Assembly: GCF_003095375.1 (NCBI RefSeq)
Contig: NZ_QEHR01000001.1
Coordinates: 485,541-549,540, forward strand
From: Marixanthomonas spongiae
GTDB taxonomy: Bacteria; Bacteroidota; Bacteroidia; Flavobacteriales; Flavobacteriaceae
Length of the DNA stretch: 64,000 nucleotides
Direction: 5' to 3'
Shown here: one piece after another, positions 35,352 through 43,360 of the stretch
How the letters are laid out: every line of letters begins with the position of its first letter
Numbering within the stretch: position 1 is the stretch's first letter
Program-made: the position numbers and the translations under genes
Notes under the pieces: generated by a model
Told to the model about the DNA's origin: nothing
Database searches by the model: none
Seen by the model: only the letters and a program-made list of their open reading frames with translations

Positions 35352-36422
35352 ATGATCAAAAAAATCAGTTTTCTTTTACTTCTCTTAATCGGTTTTTTCG
35401 TTTCGGCGCAAACAGCACAGGACACTACCGCCATACGTGTGGGCATTACAGGCTCAGCCCCGTTTTATATACAAAACGAAAAGCCCGAAGGGATTGTGCC
35501 CGATTTGTGGCGTGAAATTGCTTTTAGCTTGAACCGCCAATACCAGTATACAAAGTTCGACTCGGTTAAAGAAGGAATGCAGGCCACGGCAAATGGCGAT
35601 ATTGATGTATTGGTAGGCCCCATTACCATTAACTCCCGGCGGGCAGAAACCGTTAGTTTTTCGCAGCCTTTTTTCGATACCCAGCTCGCCATTTTGGCCC
35701 CGGTGCTGGACCTTTCGTTTTGGGACCATATAAAACCATTTTTCTCGTCCACTTTTTTATATGCAGTTTGCTTGCTGCTTATCATCCTCTCTATTGTAGG
35801 GACGCTGTTTTATTTACTGGAGGGCAGGAAATTTCCCGATGAGTACGGCGACCATCCTATAAAGGGCATTGGTATTGGGGTTTGGCTGGCCATTGTAACC
35901 ATGACCACCGTAGGATATGGCGATTTCGCTCCTAAAACACCCCGTGGCCGTTTTGTAATGGGCGCTTGGATGGTTATTTCGCTGATAATGGCTACCTCGT
36001 TCGTGGCAGGGATTGCCACGACCCTTACCGTTAGCAGCCAACAAGAAAAGACCATTAAAAATTTAGGGCAACTAGAAGGAAAAAAGGTGGCCACACCCTC
36101 CTACGACAAAGTGCTCAATCAAGTACGGAATGTGGGCGGAAGCCCCGTACCCGTAACCAATGTTAATGAAGCATACCAACTGCTGAAAGATGAACAAGTA
36201 GATGCCGTTCTCTATGACGAAGTACCGCTGGAGTATGTATTTAAAAACGAAGACAAAGAAGAATTCATATTGAGCAAAAAGAACATTCAACCGCAACATT
36301 ATGGATTTATCTTTCCTTTGAAAAGCGACCTGCGAAGGGCCGTGGACCTTCAAATACTGCAATTGCGGGAAGACAATACCATTAGCGACATCATTACCCA
36401 ATGGATCAACTCGAAAGAATAA
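35352..36422 (+). CDS. GluR0-like ligand-gated potassium channel
   Basis: A 356-residue protein with the layout of prokaryotic ionotropic glutamate receptors: signal peptide (1-19), first half of a periplasmic binding domain (about 27-118), TM1 (134-155), pore loop with the K+ filter TTVGYGD (185-191), TM2 (203-226), and second half of the binding domain (235-350). Arg96/97 in NSRRAETVSFSQPF occupies the place of the ligand carboxylate-binding Arg. It should open to potassium when an amino-acid-like ligand binds. It is the first gene divergent from hemW, so regulation is probably independent. Confidence 0.88.
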   Translation: MIKKISFLLLLLIGFFVSAQTAQDTTAIRVGITGSAPFYIQNEKPEGIVPDLWREIAFSLNRQYQYTKFDSVKEGMQATANGDIDVLVGPITINSRRAETVSFSQPFFDTQLAILAPVLDLSFWDHIKPFFSSTFLYAVCLLLIILSIVGTLFYLLEGRKFPDEYGDHPIKGIGIGVWLAIVTMTTVGYGDFAPKTPRGRFVMGAWMVISLIMATSFVAGIATTLTVSSQQEKTIKNLGQLEGKKVATPSYDKVLNQVRNVGGSPVPVTNVNEAYQLLKDEQVDAVLYDEVPLEYVFKNEDKEEFILSKKNIQPQHYGFIFPLKSDLRRAVDLQILQLREDNTISDIITQWINSKE

Positions 36423-36452
36423 CCGTTGGCAACTTGTTGAAATGTGGTACCG

Positions 36453-37169
36453 TTAATTTTCAAAAACAGTCCCCATGACCACCATATCGGCCCCGGCATT
36501 ATAGGCAGCTTTTTTTTGGACATCGGTTTTAATACCGCCACCCACAATAAGTGGCATAGAAATAGCTTTTTTTACTTCGGAAATGATCTTTGGTTTTACT
36601 GGGTTTATGGCACCACTTCCAGCCTCTAAGTAAATTAATTTCGCGCCCATAAATTCACCGGCAATTGCCGTATGTACAATTGTTGAAACTGCTTCTTGCG
36701 ATAGCGGTTTTGTGTTGCTCACCCGTGCTACGGCAGATTCTGTGCCGCCATCGACCAAAATGTAGCCTGTGGAAATCACTTCGAGGTCCGATTTTTTCAA
36801 CTTTTCGACAGCCTTTAATTGTTGGCCCACCAAATATTCGGGATTTCGGCCAGACAACAAAGACAGAAACAAAATGGCATCGGCAAAGCTTGTTATTTGT
36901 GTATGATCGCCCGGAAACAAAATTACAGGCAGTTGAGAATGATTTTTTAATGCTTTTACGGTAGCTTCGGTATAGCCATTTGCATCGGTACTACCGCCTA
37001 CGAAAAGGTGCGTAGTTTCTGATGGAAGTTGCTGAAGAAAAGAAACGGTTTCAGAACCATTGAATTTATCAGGATCGACCAGTACGGCTAAGCTTTTCCT
37101 TTTTTTCTGTCTTCCGGAAGGCGAGGCTGAAATACTTGATAAAATCTTGTTGTAGTGCCCGTGGTTCAT
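36453..37169 (-). CDS. Geranylgeranylglyceryl/heptaprenylglyceryl phosphate synthase family protein
   Basis: A 238-residue TIM-barrel enzyme of the GGGPS/PcrB family, which joins a prenyl diphosphate to glycerol-1-phosphate by an ether bond. VLVDPDKF, VGGSTDANGY, ILFPGDHTQI, YLEAGSGA and IVGGGIKT are its phosphate- and Mg-binding loops. In archaea this makes the first ether link of membrane lipids. Together with the UbiA homologue at 3360-4274 it suggests an ether-lipid side branch. The PPTase gene upstream overlaps it by 4 nt. Confidence 0.88.
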   Translation of the reverse strand: MNHGHYNKILSSISASPSGRQKKRKSLAVLVDPDKFNGSETVSFLQQLPSETTHLFVGGSTDANGYTEATVKALKNHSQLPVILFPGDHTQITSFADAILFLSLLSGRNPEYLVGQQLKAVEKLKKSDLEVISTGYILVDGGTESAVARVSNTKPLSQEAVSTIVHTAIAGEFMGAKLIYLEAGSGAINPVKPKIISEVKKAISMPLIVGGGIKTDVQKKAAYNAGADMVVMGTVFEN

Positions 37170-37810
37170 TCCCCAGCTTTTTCTGAAATTAACGCATAGG
37201 CGCAGGTAAAGCCTTCAAATTCCAAAAACCAGACGTTATAGGTTTCTTCTTTGTCTTCAAAAGAAATTTCGGCTGTGGATTTCATATCGTCCAGACGGAA
37301 ATCTTCTACATAAATATGTTCTAGAAAACTTACGCCTTTTCGGGCAAAACTTTTGTATAGCGATTCTTTTGCGCCCCAAACCATGGTCAATTTGCGCATC
37401 ACGGCATCGTCGTTGGCGAGGGTTCTATATTCTTCAATCGGAGTGAATTTATGGGCTATTTTCAGTATTTTTTGCCGTTGCTTTTCAATATCGATGCCCA
37501 CTTCTTGATCACTGATAATAATTGCCGAAAATATAAAAGAATGCGTAATGGAAATGAATTTGTCATCGGTTAAGTGCGGCTTTCCCTTTTCATCATAATA
37601 CAAATCGTGATCGGTATAACCTGCGGCGGCCAACAAATGCCGAACGCTCATAAACCCACGGCGGTGCAAATCGCTTTTCATGCTATCGACACGCTCGCGG
37701 CAATGGTTGGTGAGCGAGATCCCATCGGAAAGGTAGTCGTACGATTCTTCAATCTTCCAAATCAAGACCTTAGTCGCGTTATTTACTGTTATAGTTTTGT
37801 AAAGTGGCAT
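37166..37810 (-). CDS. 4'-phosphopantetheinyl transferase superfamily protein
   Basis: A 214-residue Sfp-like PPTase. GIDIEKQRQ holds the Asp and Glu for Mg, and VWGAKESLYKSF is the WxxKE-type signature. Such enzymes load phosphopantetheine on acyl or peptidyl carrier proteins. It is Sfp-type rather than AcpS by length. The ether-lipid enzyme starts within its last codons; whether the two functions are linked is unclear. Confidence 0.87.
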   Translation of the reverse strand: MPLYKTITVNNATKVLIWKIEESYDYLSDGISLTNHCRERVDSMKSDLHRRGFMSVRHLLAAAGYTDHDLYYDEKGKPHLTDDKFISITHSFIFSAIIISDQEVGIDIEKQRQKILKIAHKFTPIEEYRTLANDDAVMRKLTMVWGAKESLYKSFARKGVSFLEHIYVEDFRLDDMKSTAEISFEDKEETYNVWFLEFEGFTCAYALISEKAGE

Positions 37811-37831
37811 AAAATTCTGTTATATATTGTG

Positions 37832-37839
37832 TATTTTTG
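37832..37839 (+). promoter_or_regulatory. Bacteroidetes -7 box of ahcY
   Basis: TATTTTTG fits TAnnTTTG and lies 89 nt before the ahcY ATG. The resulting leader of about 80 nt contains the short ORF and hairpin described next. Confidence 0.5.
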
Positions 37840-37890
37840 CGACCTGAAACTGAACGCTATCAGTTAAAGTATAAAATTAAGGAATTAACA

Positions 37891-37917
37891 ATGAGTTTCC
37901 CACCTTGGTGGGAATAA
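37891..37917 (+). CDS. Eight-codon upstream ORF overlapping a leader hairpin before ahcY
   Basis: An ATG preceded by an AGGA seven nt upstream opens MSFPPWWE and stops 11 nt before the ahcY ATG. Codons 3-8 coincide with a palindrome TTCCCACC-TT-GGTGGGAA (37897-37914). Shine-Dalgarno-like sites are rare in Bacteroidota, and a Pro-Pro-Trp-Trp run can slow ribosomes. A leader peptide controlling access to ahcY is possible. The alternative is a hairpin in the leader with a chance ORF inside it. Confidence 0.35.
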   Translation: MSFPPWWE

Positions 37918-37928
37918 AAAATAAATTT

Positions 37929-39245
37929 ATGTCAACGAAAACAGTGCCGTACACGGCGTACAAAGTAAAAGATATTTCCCTGGCAGACTGGGGACGAAAG
38001 GAAATTGAACTGGCCGAAGCCGAAATGCCCGGTTTAATGTCCTTGCGCGAAGAATATAAAGATGAGCAACCGTTAAAAGGTGCCCGTATTGCAGGATGTT
38101 TACACATGACCATTCAAACCGCGGTATTGATTGAAACATTGATTGAGTTAGGCGCCGAAGTTACGTGGAGCTCATGCAACATTTTCTCTACGCAAGACCA
38201 AGCTGCTGCTGCGATCGCTGCTGCCGGAATCCCGGTTTATGCTTGGAAAGGAATGACCGAAGAAGAGTTTGACTGGTGTATCGAGCAAACACTTTTCTTT
38301 GGCGAGGACCGCAAACCGTTGAATATGATCCTGGATGACGGTGGTGACCTTACCAATATGGTTTTTGACAAATACCCTGAACTTGCTTCTGGCATTAAAG
38401 GTCTTTCTGAAGAAACCACCACTGGAGTACACCGCTTGTACGAGCGTATGAAAAACGGAACATTGGTGATGCCGGCAATTAACGTAAACGACAGTGTTAC
38501 AAAAAGTAAATTTGATAACAAATATGGATGTCGTGAAAGTGCTGTAGATGCCATTCGCCGTGCTACTGATGTCATGATGGCTGGAAAACGTGTTGTGGTA
38601 TGTGGCTATGGTGATGTTGGCAAAGGTACAGCCGCTTCCTTTAGAGGGGCTGGCGCAATTGTTACGGTTACCGAAATCGATCCTATTTGTGCGTTGCAAG
38701 CTGCAATGGACGGTTTTGAAGTGAAAAAACTGGAAACTGTTGTTGGTAAAGCGGATATCGTTATTACCACAACCGGAAATAAAGATATTGTTCGTGGCGA
38801 GCATTTTGAGGCGATGAAAGATAAAACCATCGTTTGTAATATTGGACATTTTGACAATGAAATTGCCGTTGCATGGTTAAAGGAAAACCATGGTAACACC
38901 CACGTAGAAATTAAACCACAAGTAGATAAATATACAGTAAACGGAAACGATATCATTCTTTTGGCCGAAGGCCGTTTGGTAAACTTAGGCTGTGCAACCG
39001 GCCACCCAAGTTTTGTAATGAGTAATTCATTTACTAATCAAACGTTGGCTCAAATTGAATTGTGGAAAAACACCGATCAATACGAAAACAAAGTGTATAT
39101 GCTGCCAAAGCATTTAGATGAAAAAGTAGCCAAGTTACATTTGGAAAAAATTGGTGTGGAATTGACCGAATTAAGCGAAGAACAGGCCAAATATATTGGT
39201 GTGGAAGTAGAAGGACCGTTTAAACCGGAATACTATCGTTACTAA
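37929..39245 (+). CDS. ahcY: Adenosylhomocysteinase
   Basis: This cytoplasmic enzyme hydrolyses S-adenosylhomocysteine to adenosine and homocysteine, keeping methylation going. Of 438 residues, the N-terminal substrate domain has [20 protein letters not shown] and [30 protein letters not shown] is the NAD-binding loop; [20 protein letters not shown] is the active-site segment with catalytic Lys and Asp; the C-terminal KPEYYRY contacts the neighbouring subunit's NAD. The start MSTKTV is used, not the TTG eight codons upstream. Confidence 0.97.
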   Translation: MSTKTVPYTAYKVKDISLADWGRKEIELAEAEMPGLMSLREEYKDEQPLKGARIAGCLHMTIQTAVLIETLIELGAEVTWSSCNIFSTQDQAAAAIAAAGIPVYAWKGMTEEEFDWCIEQTLFFGEDRKPLNMILDDGGDLTNMVFDKYPELASGIKGLSEETTTGVHRLYERMKNGTLVMPAINVNDSVTKSKFDNKYGCRESAVDAIRRATDVMMAGKRVVVCGYGDVGKGTAASFRGAGAIVTVTEIDPICALQAAMDGFEVKKLETVVGKADIVITTTGNKDIVRGEHFEAMKDKTIVCNIGHFDNEIAVAWLKENHGNTHVEIKPQVDKYTVNGNDIILLAEGRLVNLGCATGHPSFVMSNSFTNQTLAQIELWKNTDQYENKVYMLPKHLDEKVAKLHLEKIGVELTELSEEQAKYIGVEVEGPFKPEYYRY

Positions 39246-39246
39246 A

Positions 39247-39307
39247 TAGATCGCTTCGCTGTTAGATATTAGATTTTAGACCGAGCTGAAGCGCTATTAG
39301 ATTATAG
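39247..39307. repeat. Degenerate TTAGATATTAGA-type sequence
   Basis: The 3' flank of ahcY has TTAGATATTAGATTTTAGA and a second TATTAGATTATAG copy, similar in style to a stretch at about 49420-49480. These A/T-rich tracts resemble decayed dispersed repeats of Flavobacteriia. Confidence 0.35.
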
Positions 39308-39311
39308 AAGA

Positions 39312-39337
39312 CCCTCACAGATATTGTGGGGGTTTTT
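39312..39337 (+). terminator. Terminator of ahcY
   Basis: CCCTCACA / TGTGGGGG (one G-T pair) with a 5-nt loop followed by five T. It abuts the convergent lipoprotein gene. Its arms resemble a shortened form of the 33-bp palindromes. Confidence 0.75.
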
Positions 39338-39887
39338 ATTTTGAGGTTTTGCTCTTTAAATAAACCTCTATATACTCAACAGTGGTAAGGTATTCTTGGC
39401 GCAAGGCGTCAACATACGTCTTTACTTTATTGTGTTGCGGATAGCTTGGCTTCAGGGCATCTTTTAAGCCTTCGTTGGTTACCGTAAGTGCGATGTACCA
39501 GCTCCCTGATCGTGTAATATGGGCATCTTCCAATATGGGACCATGCCCTTCTTGATCTAATTTGGCATCTACCACAATGGGCACCAAATTCACCGTTTGG
39601 GTGCTTCGTTCCACTTCATAAAAGGTAAGGTAAAAGGTGTTATTTTCAATTTCTATTGGGATATTTCCTAAGTCGTCATCATAAACAACTTGAAACTTAG
39701 CATTTATATAGTTGAAAAACTCGTTGGCATTTTTGGGGTCCTCAAAAACATACACGTAATTTTGAGGCAAGTGTTTTTTAAATTTTTTAGGCGGATAGAT
39801 CTTGCCGCCATCTATATTTGGAGCAATACTCAACGGAATACACGACATAAAAAAGAATGGAAGCAATAGGGTGTAAAGATATTTCAT
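39336..39887 (-). CDS. Putative lipoprotein of unknown function
   Basis: A 183-residue protein from the ATG giving MKYLYTLLLPFFFMSC, a clear lipobox with Cys16. The mature part has KIYPPKKFKKHLPQNYVYVFED and a C-terminal tail VEYIEVYLKSKT; I recognise no family. The convergent end overlaps the ahcY terminator. Function cannot be stated. Confidence 0.75.
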   Translation of the reverse strand: MKYLYTLLLPFFFMSCIPLSIAPNIDGGKIYPPKKFKKHLPQNYVYVFEDPKNANEFFNYINAKFQVVYDDDLGNIPIEIENNTFYLTFYEVERSTQTVNLVPIVVDAKLDQEGHGPILEDAHITRSGSWYIALTVTNEGLKDALKPSYPQHNKVKTYVDALRQEYLTTVEYIEVYLKSKTSK

Positions 39888-39985
39888 AAAACACTGGTTA
39901 GCTATTCTAAAATTGTAAATCAATAATTATACCGACTTTACGTGTATTTACTGAAATATTTGACACGAGATACCGTTATTGGTAT

Positions 39986-40654
39986 ATGCGTATATCATTA
40001 CGAAAACATGTGGTTCTATTGGGGATTTTTAGCTTTTATTCAATAATCGGCCATTCACAGATAGGTGATGTAATTAATGCGCGTAATGCTTCTGAAAGAA
40101 TAAAACATTCCGCAAAAGAAACTCACGTTAATACAAAAAGCTTAGCAAGACAGATTACCAAAAATAGCCATACAGATTTTGAAAAGGCACAAGTTATTTT
40201 TATATGGATTGCAAGGAACATTGAATACGACAACGAACTTCGCACTAACACTTCTCTTCAAAAATTAATTTACACTTCTGAAGAAAATGTACTAAAAAAG
40301 GTATTGGAGCGTAAAAAAGCCCTTTGTGGCGGGTATGCCTTTCTTTATAAAATGCTATGTAAAGAAGTTGGAATTGAAAGTCAAATAATACACGGCTTTA
40401 GTAAAAAATATTATAACACCAGTACAAGAAATGGAGTAGATCATACTTGGAATGCCGTGAAAATAAATGGGAAATGGCGTTTATTGGATCTTACTTTGGC
40501 AAGAAGCCAGCGTAAAAATAATAATCCAAATTTGTATTGGTTTGATACAGACCCAAGATATTTTATTAAAACACATTACCCGGAGAATATAAAATGGACT
40601 CTGGTGACAAATCCTATTTCAAAAAAAGAGTTTGACCGAATCCCTTCTAAATAA
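39986..40654 (+). CDS. Exported transglutaminase-like protein, short form
   Basis: A 222-residue protein with an N-terminal hydrophobic segment and the transglutaminase-like triad: ALCGGYAFLYKML (Cys), VDHTWNAVKING (His) and WRLLDLTLA (Asp). It lacks the C-terminal beta region of the homologue at 31322-32281 but keeps the same YFIKTHYPE-like sequence after the core. The shared motif suggests a paralogue pair. Activity unknown. Confidence 0.85.
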   Translation: MRISLRKHVVLLGIFSFYSIIGHSQIGDVINARNASERIKHSAKETHVNTKSLARQITKNSHTDFEKAQVIFIWIARNIEYDNELRTNTSLQKLIYTSEENVLKKVLERKKALCGGYAFLYKMLCKEVGIESQIIHGFSKKYYNTSTRNGVDHTWNAVKINGKWRLLDLTLARSQRKNNNPNLYWFDTDPRYFIKTHYPENIKWTLVTNPISKKEFDRIPSK

Positions 40655-40674
40655 CAACATTGTACAGAATAAAA

Positions 40675-40706
40675 AAACCCTTAGTTAATATTTTAACCAA
40701 GGGTTT
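40675..40706. terminator. Bidirectional terminator between the transglutaminase-like gene and rpmA
   Basis: AAACCCTT / AAGGGTTT with an inner TTAA / TTAA; T-runs follow on both strands (seven A before, five T after). It can end both convergent transcripts. Confidence 0.85.
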
Positions 40707-40729
40707 TTAAAATTTGTAATAACGTTTAC

Positions 40730-40993
40730 TTACGCTTCTGCACCAGGTACAATGGAAACGTACGATTTGTTGTTTTTCTTCTTGGTAAATTTAACAACAC
40801 CATCAACTTTTGCGTGCAAGGTATAATCTTTACCGGCATACACATTATCTGCTGGATGATGCTCCATTCCACGTTGTCTTACGATGATATTTCCTGCAAC
40901 GGCATTTTGACCACCATAAATTTTAACGCCTAAACGTTTCGATTCTGATTCCCTACCGTTTTTAGAACTACCTACTCCTTTTTTATGTGCCAT
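40730..40993 (-). CDS. rpmA: 50S ribosomal protein L27
   Basis: An 87-residue ribosomal protein near the peptidyl transferase centre. [23 protein letters not shown] is the conserved start, with no N-terminal cleavage sequence of the kind seen in Firmicutes. It follows rplU by 22 nt, the usual L21-L27 order. Confidence 0.97.
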   Translation of the reverse strand: MAHKKGVGSSKNGRESESKRLGVKIYGGQNAVAGNIIVRQRGMEHHPADNVYAGKDYTLHAKVDGVVKFTKKKNNKSYVSIVPGAEA

Positions 40994-41015
40994 AATTCAA
41001 GGGTTTTAAATGTTA

Positions 41016-41648
41016 TTATTTTCTTCCGCCGTCAAGTTCGTCTTGTAGCTTTTCCAGTTCGTCCCACTTGCCATCGGCAGCTAATTGAGCTTGTTGTGGC
41101 CAAGTGTCGGTTACTAAGTGTGCTAATCTTGAACTTGCTTCAGTTAAAATTTCAGTTAATTTTTCAGGTTTTGCCTTTGCTACTTTTGCAAACGTATCAA
41201 TCCCTGCGTTAACCATCGCTTCCATAGCTTTTGGCCCTACGCCTTCAATCTTTTTAAGGTCATCTGCCTTAGTTGATTTTTTTGGAGCTGCTTTTTTAGT
41301 TTCTTCTTTTTTAGCAGAAGATGTCTTTTTAGCTCCAGAAGAAGCAATGCTTTCAATCACGATTTCTGAAAGGGCTTGTCTGTGACCGTTTTTAACACGG
41401 TAACCTTTTCTACGTTTCTTTTTGAAAACTATTACTTTGTCACCTTTAAGGTGCCTTAAGACTTTTGCTCCAACAAGAGCACCGTCTATAGCCGGGGCGC
41501 CAACAGTAACATTGTCTCCGTCACCAATAAGAAGTACGTTGTCAAAATCGACTTTTTTCCCTTCTTCAGTGGCCAAACGGTTTACAAAGACTTTTTGGTC
41601 TTTCGCAACCTTGAATTGCTGCCCTGCTATCTCTACAATTGCATACAT
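41016..41648 (-). CDS. rplU: 50S ribosomal protein L21 with C-terminal helix-hairpin-helix extension
   Basis: Residues 1 to about 103 are a normal L21 (MYAIVEIAGQQFKVAKDQKV to KKKRRKGYRVKNGHRQ). They are followed by a Lys/Ala/Ser linker (105-128) and a helix-hairpin-helix-like domain: DDLKKIEGVGPKAMEAMVNA and the late DTWPQQAQLAADGKWDEL. The tail doubles the usual length and ends in DGGRK. HhH tails of this kind bind nucleic acids in other proteins. This fused form is recurrent in flavobacteria as far as I recall. The tail may contact rRNA or exit near the ribosome surface. Confidence 0.93.
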   Translation of the reverse strand: MYAIVEIAGQQFKVAKDQKVFVNRLATEEGKKVDFDNVLLIGDGDNVTVGAPAIDGALVGAKVLRHLKGDKVIVFKKKRRKGYRVKNGHRQALSEIVIESIASSGAKKTSSAKKEETKKAAPKKSTKADDLKKIEGVGPKAMEAMVNAGIDTFAKVAKAKPEKLTEILTEASSRLAHLVTDTWPQQAQLAADGKWDELEKLQDELDGGRK

Positions 41649-41692
41649 AGCGTATCGTTTATGATATTAATTTATTTAAAGCTTTTCACGAT

Positions 41693-41719
41693 AAAAAGCC
41701 CGCCTATTTTTAAGGCGGG
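41693..41719 (-). terminator. Terminator-like hairpin in front of rplU
   Basis: CCCGCCT / AGGCGGG stem, five T after it on the minus strand. It lies between the DUF4199 gene and rplU. It may simply end the DUF4199 transcript, or, because a -7-like box is directly upstream of it, be a transcription-attenuating leader for rplU. Confidence 0.7.
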
Positions 41720-41721
41720 TG

Positions 41722-41729
41722 CAAATATA
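41722..41729 (-). promoter_or_regulatory. Possible -7 box of the rplU-rpmA operon
   Basis: CAAATATA on the plus strand reads TATATTTG on the minus strand, fitting TAnnTTTG. Transcripts would begin at or in the hairpin just downstream, so either the hairpin is part of the leader or the match is fortuitous. Confidence 0.35.
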
Positions 41730-41769
41730 ATCCTAATAATTTAAATTTACAACCTGTTTTATAAGTAAT

Positions 41770-42225
41770 TTACATCGTATTTCGTTTGCCCTCAGGGGTG
41801 TTCCACGAATCTTTTAAAAGTTGCATGAAAGCCAATGTAAGCACCAACGAAGTGGAAATCCCCATAATGACTATAGAAATTATTAAAATAAGGGTTCCTT
41901 TGTTGAAGTTTAAATTCCAGGAATCTAAGATGTTTTGAGCAAATTCGGTATCAAGCTCAAAAATATACAGTGCCATAAACACGGTAAAAATCACTGTTGC
42001 AATTGCTCCGCACCTAAAACCAACCTCAAACCCTTTTGCATAATCAAATTTTCCGGCATCGGCCTTATATTTTTTTATGGCCAACAAAATCCCGGCTCCG
42101 TATATAACGCCATTTGCCGCACTTAAAACAGGATATTCGTGAAGCCCAAACAGTTTTAGCAATAAAAAATAAACGATTAAAACTACGGCGATTAGAACTC
42201 CGTAACGGGAATAAATTTTGAACAT
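41770..42225 (-). CDS. DUF4199 membrane protein
   Basis: A 151-residue protein with four transmembrane segments and the DUF4199 pattern: YPVLSAANGVIYGAGILLAI, FDYAKGFEVGFRCGAIATV and the C-terminal amphipathic end. Common in Bacteroidota and often near glycosyltransferases or dihydroorotase. No function is known. A terminator follows it. Confidence 0.85.
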   Translation of the reverse strand: MFKIYSRYGVLIAVVLIVYFLLLKLFGLHEYPVLSAANGVIYGAGILLAIKKYKADAGKFDYAKGFEVGFRCGAIATVIFTVFMALYIFELDTEFAQNILDSWNLNFNKGTLILIISIVIMGISTSLVLTLAFMQLLKDSWNTPEGKRNTM

Positions 42226-42286
42226 GACAGTTGGTTTTTGACTTTAAAGCTACTGAAAGTTACAAAATATTCTTCTAAAGAATGTG

Positions 42287-43159
42287 TTAAGTTTTTTTTG
42301 ACAGCAATACGCCCAATAAAATTATCCCAGTGGCCACCAGCTGAAACCACCCGAATTGTTCGCCATCCAAAACGCCCCATAACAAAGCTATAACAGGGAT
42401 GTTGTAGGTAACCGAAGATGCAAAAATAGGTGTGCTTATCTGGACCAACGTGTTGTACAATACTTTTGCCAAAGCGGTGCCCACCAAAGCCAAAATCAAT
42501 AGATAGCCCAAAGACGGGTAAAGGGCTTTAGCCTGAAACGTGGCTTCGGAAAAAAATCCCGAGCCCAGCAACACAATCACGGCCGGAATGATGATTACCG
42601 AAAATTGCCCTGCCGTAATGGCCAAGGCCGGCACGTTTTGAAGGTGCCTTTTAATAATGTTTACATTGCAGGCGTAACATACCGATGCGACCAGCACCAG
42701 CCCTGCGTACCAGTAATTCTGATTTGGGTTTATCTCACTACCGCTCCATATTAGCAAAAAACTCCCTACAAGCCCGATAATAACACCTATTAATTGGTTT
42801 CGGGTAAAGCCAATACTAAAAGCCACAGCGCCCAAAAGCAAGGTCATAATCGGGGTGGTGGAATTTAAAATGGAAGCCACGGCACTGTCTATTTCCGTTT
42901 CCGCAAAAGCAAAGAGAAACGCAGGGATAAACGTTCCGAGAAAGCCGGAAACAGCAATCCACTTCCACTCCCGCTTATGTATGGTTTTTAGTTTCCTGAA
43001 ACCGATGAGCAACAAAAAAGCGGCGGCAAACAGCGTACGGAGCGCCCCGAGCTCAAGCGGTGTCAACCCTATCAATGCTTTTTTTATAAGAATGAACGAA
43101 CTGCCCCACACCACCGAGAGGATGGCGAGATATATCCATTTTTTGTCGATGCCTTTCAT
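42287..43159 (-). CDS. EamA-family (DMT) transporter
   Basis: A 290-residue protein of ten helices in two EamA repeats (WGSSFILIKKALIGLTPLELGALR at the first, YNIPVIALLWGVLDGE at the second). DMT-type permeases export or import small metabolites such as amino acids or purines. The substrate cannot be read. Promoters and neighbours give no hint. Confidence 0.88.
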   Translation of the reverse strand: MKGIDKKWIYLAILSVVWGSSFILIKKALIGLTPLELGALRTLFAAAFLLLIGFRKLKTIHKREWKWIAVSGFLGTFIPAFLFAFAETEIDSAVASILNSTTPIMTLLLGAVAFSIGFTRNQLIGVIIGLVGSFLLIWSGSEINPNQNYWYAGLVLVASVCYACNVNIIKRHLQNVPALAITAGQFSVIIIPAVIVLLGSGFFSEATFQAKALYPSLGYLLILALVGTALAKVLYNTLVQISTPIFASSVTYNIPVIALLWGVLDGEQFGWFQLVATGIILLGVLLSKKT

Positions 43160-43360
43160 GCTTCAGAAAATTGAAGCGGCAAAGGTCGGGAAATTGAGTT
43201 GGTTTTAAGTTTAAAAAGAATGTAGTTTTATTTAACCGTGCAATTTGTGTTTTTCTATCTCTTATGCTGAGGATTGTTAGTAAAAAATATCAACAATGGC
43301 AAAAAAGATCGGGAAATGTATTGAACATCTGAGGTTTTAAAAGCGCGAAAAAAATCAGTT

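Noticed and set aside
38172..38849. 225-codon ORF opposite ahcY
   Set aside because: It is entirely antisense to a highly conserved enzyme gene and has Cys/Ser/His-rich unstructured composition.
39312..39337. Fifth copy of the 33-bp palindromic element at the ahcY terminator
   Set aside because: The arms share the CCTCACA sequence but the unit is shorter and lacks the outer arms, and terminator function explains it.
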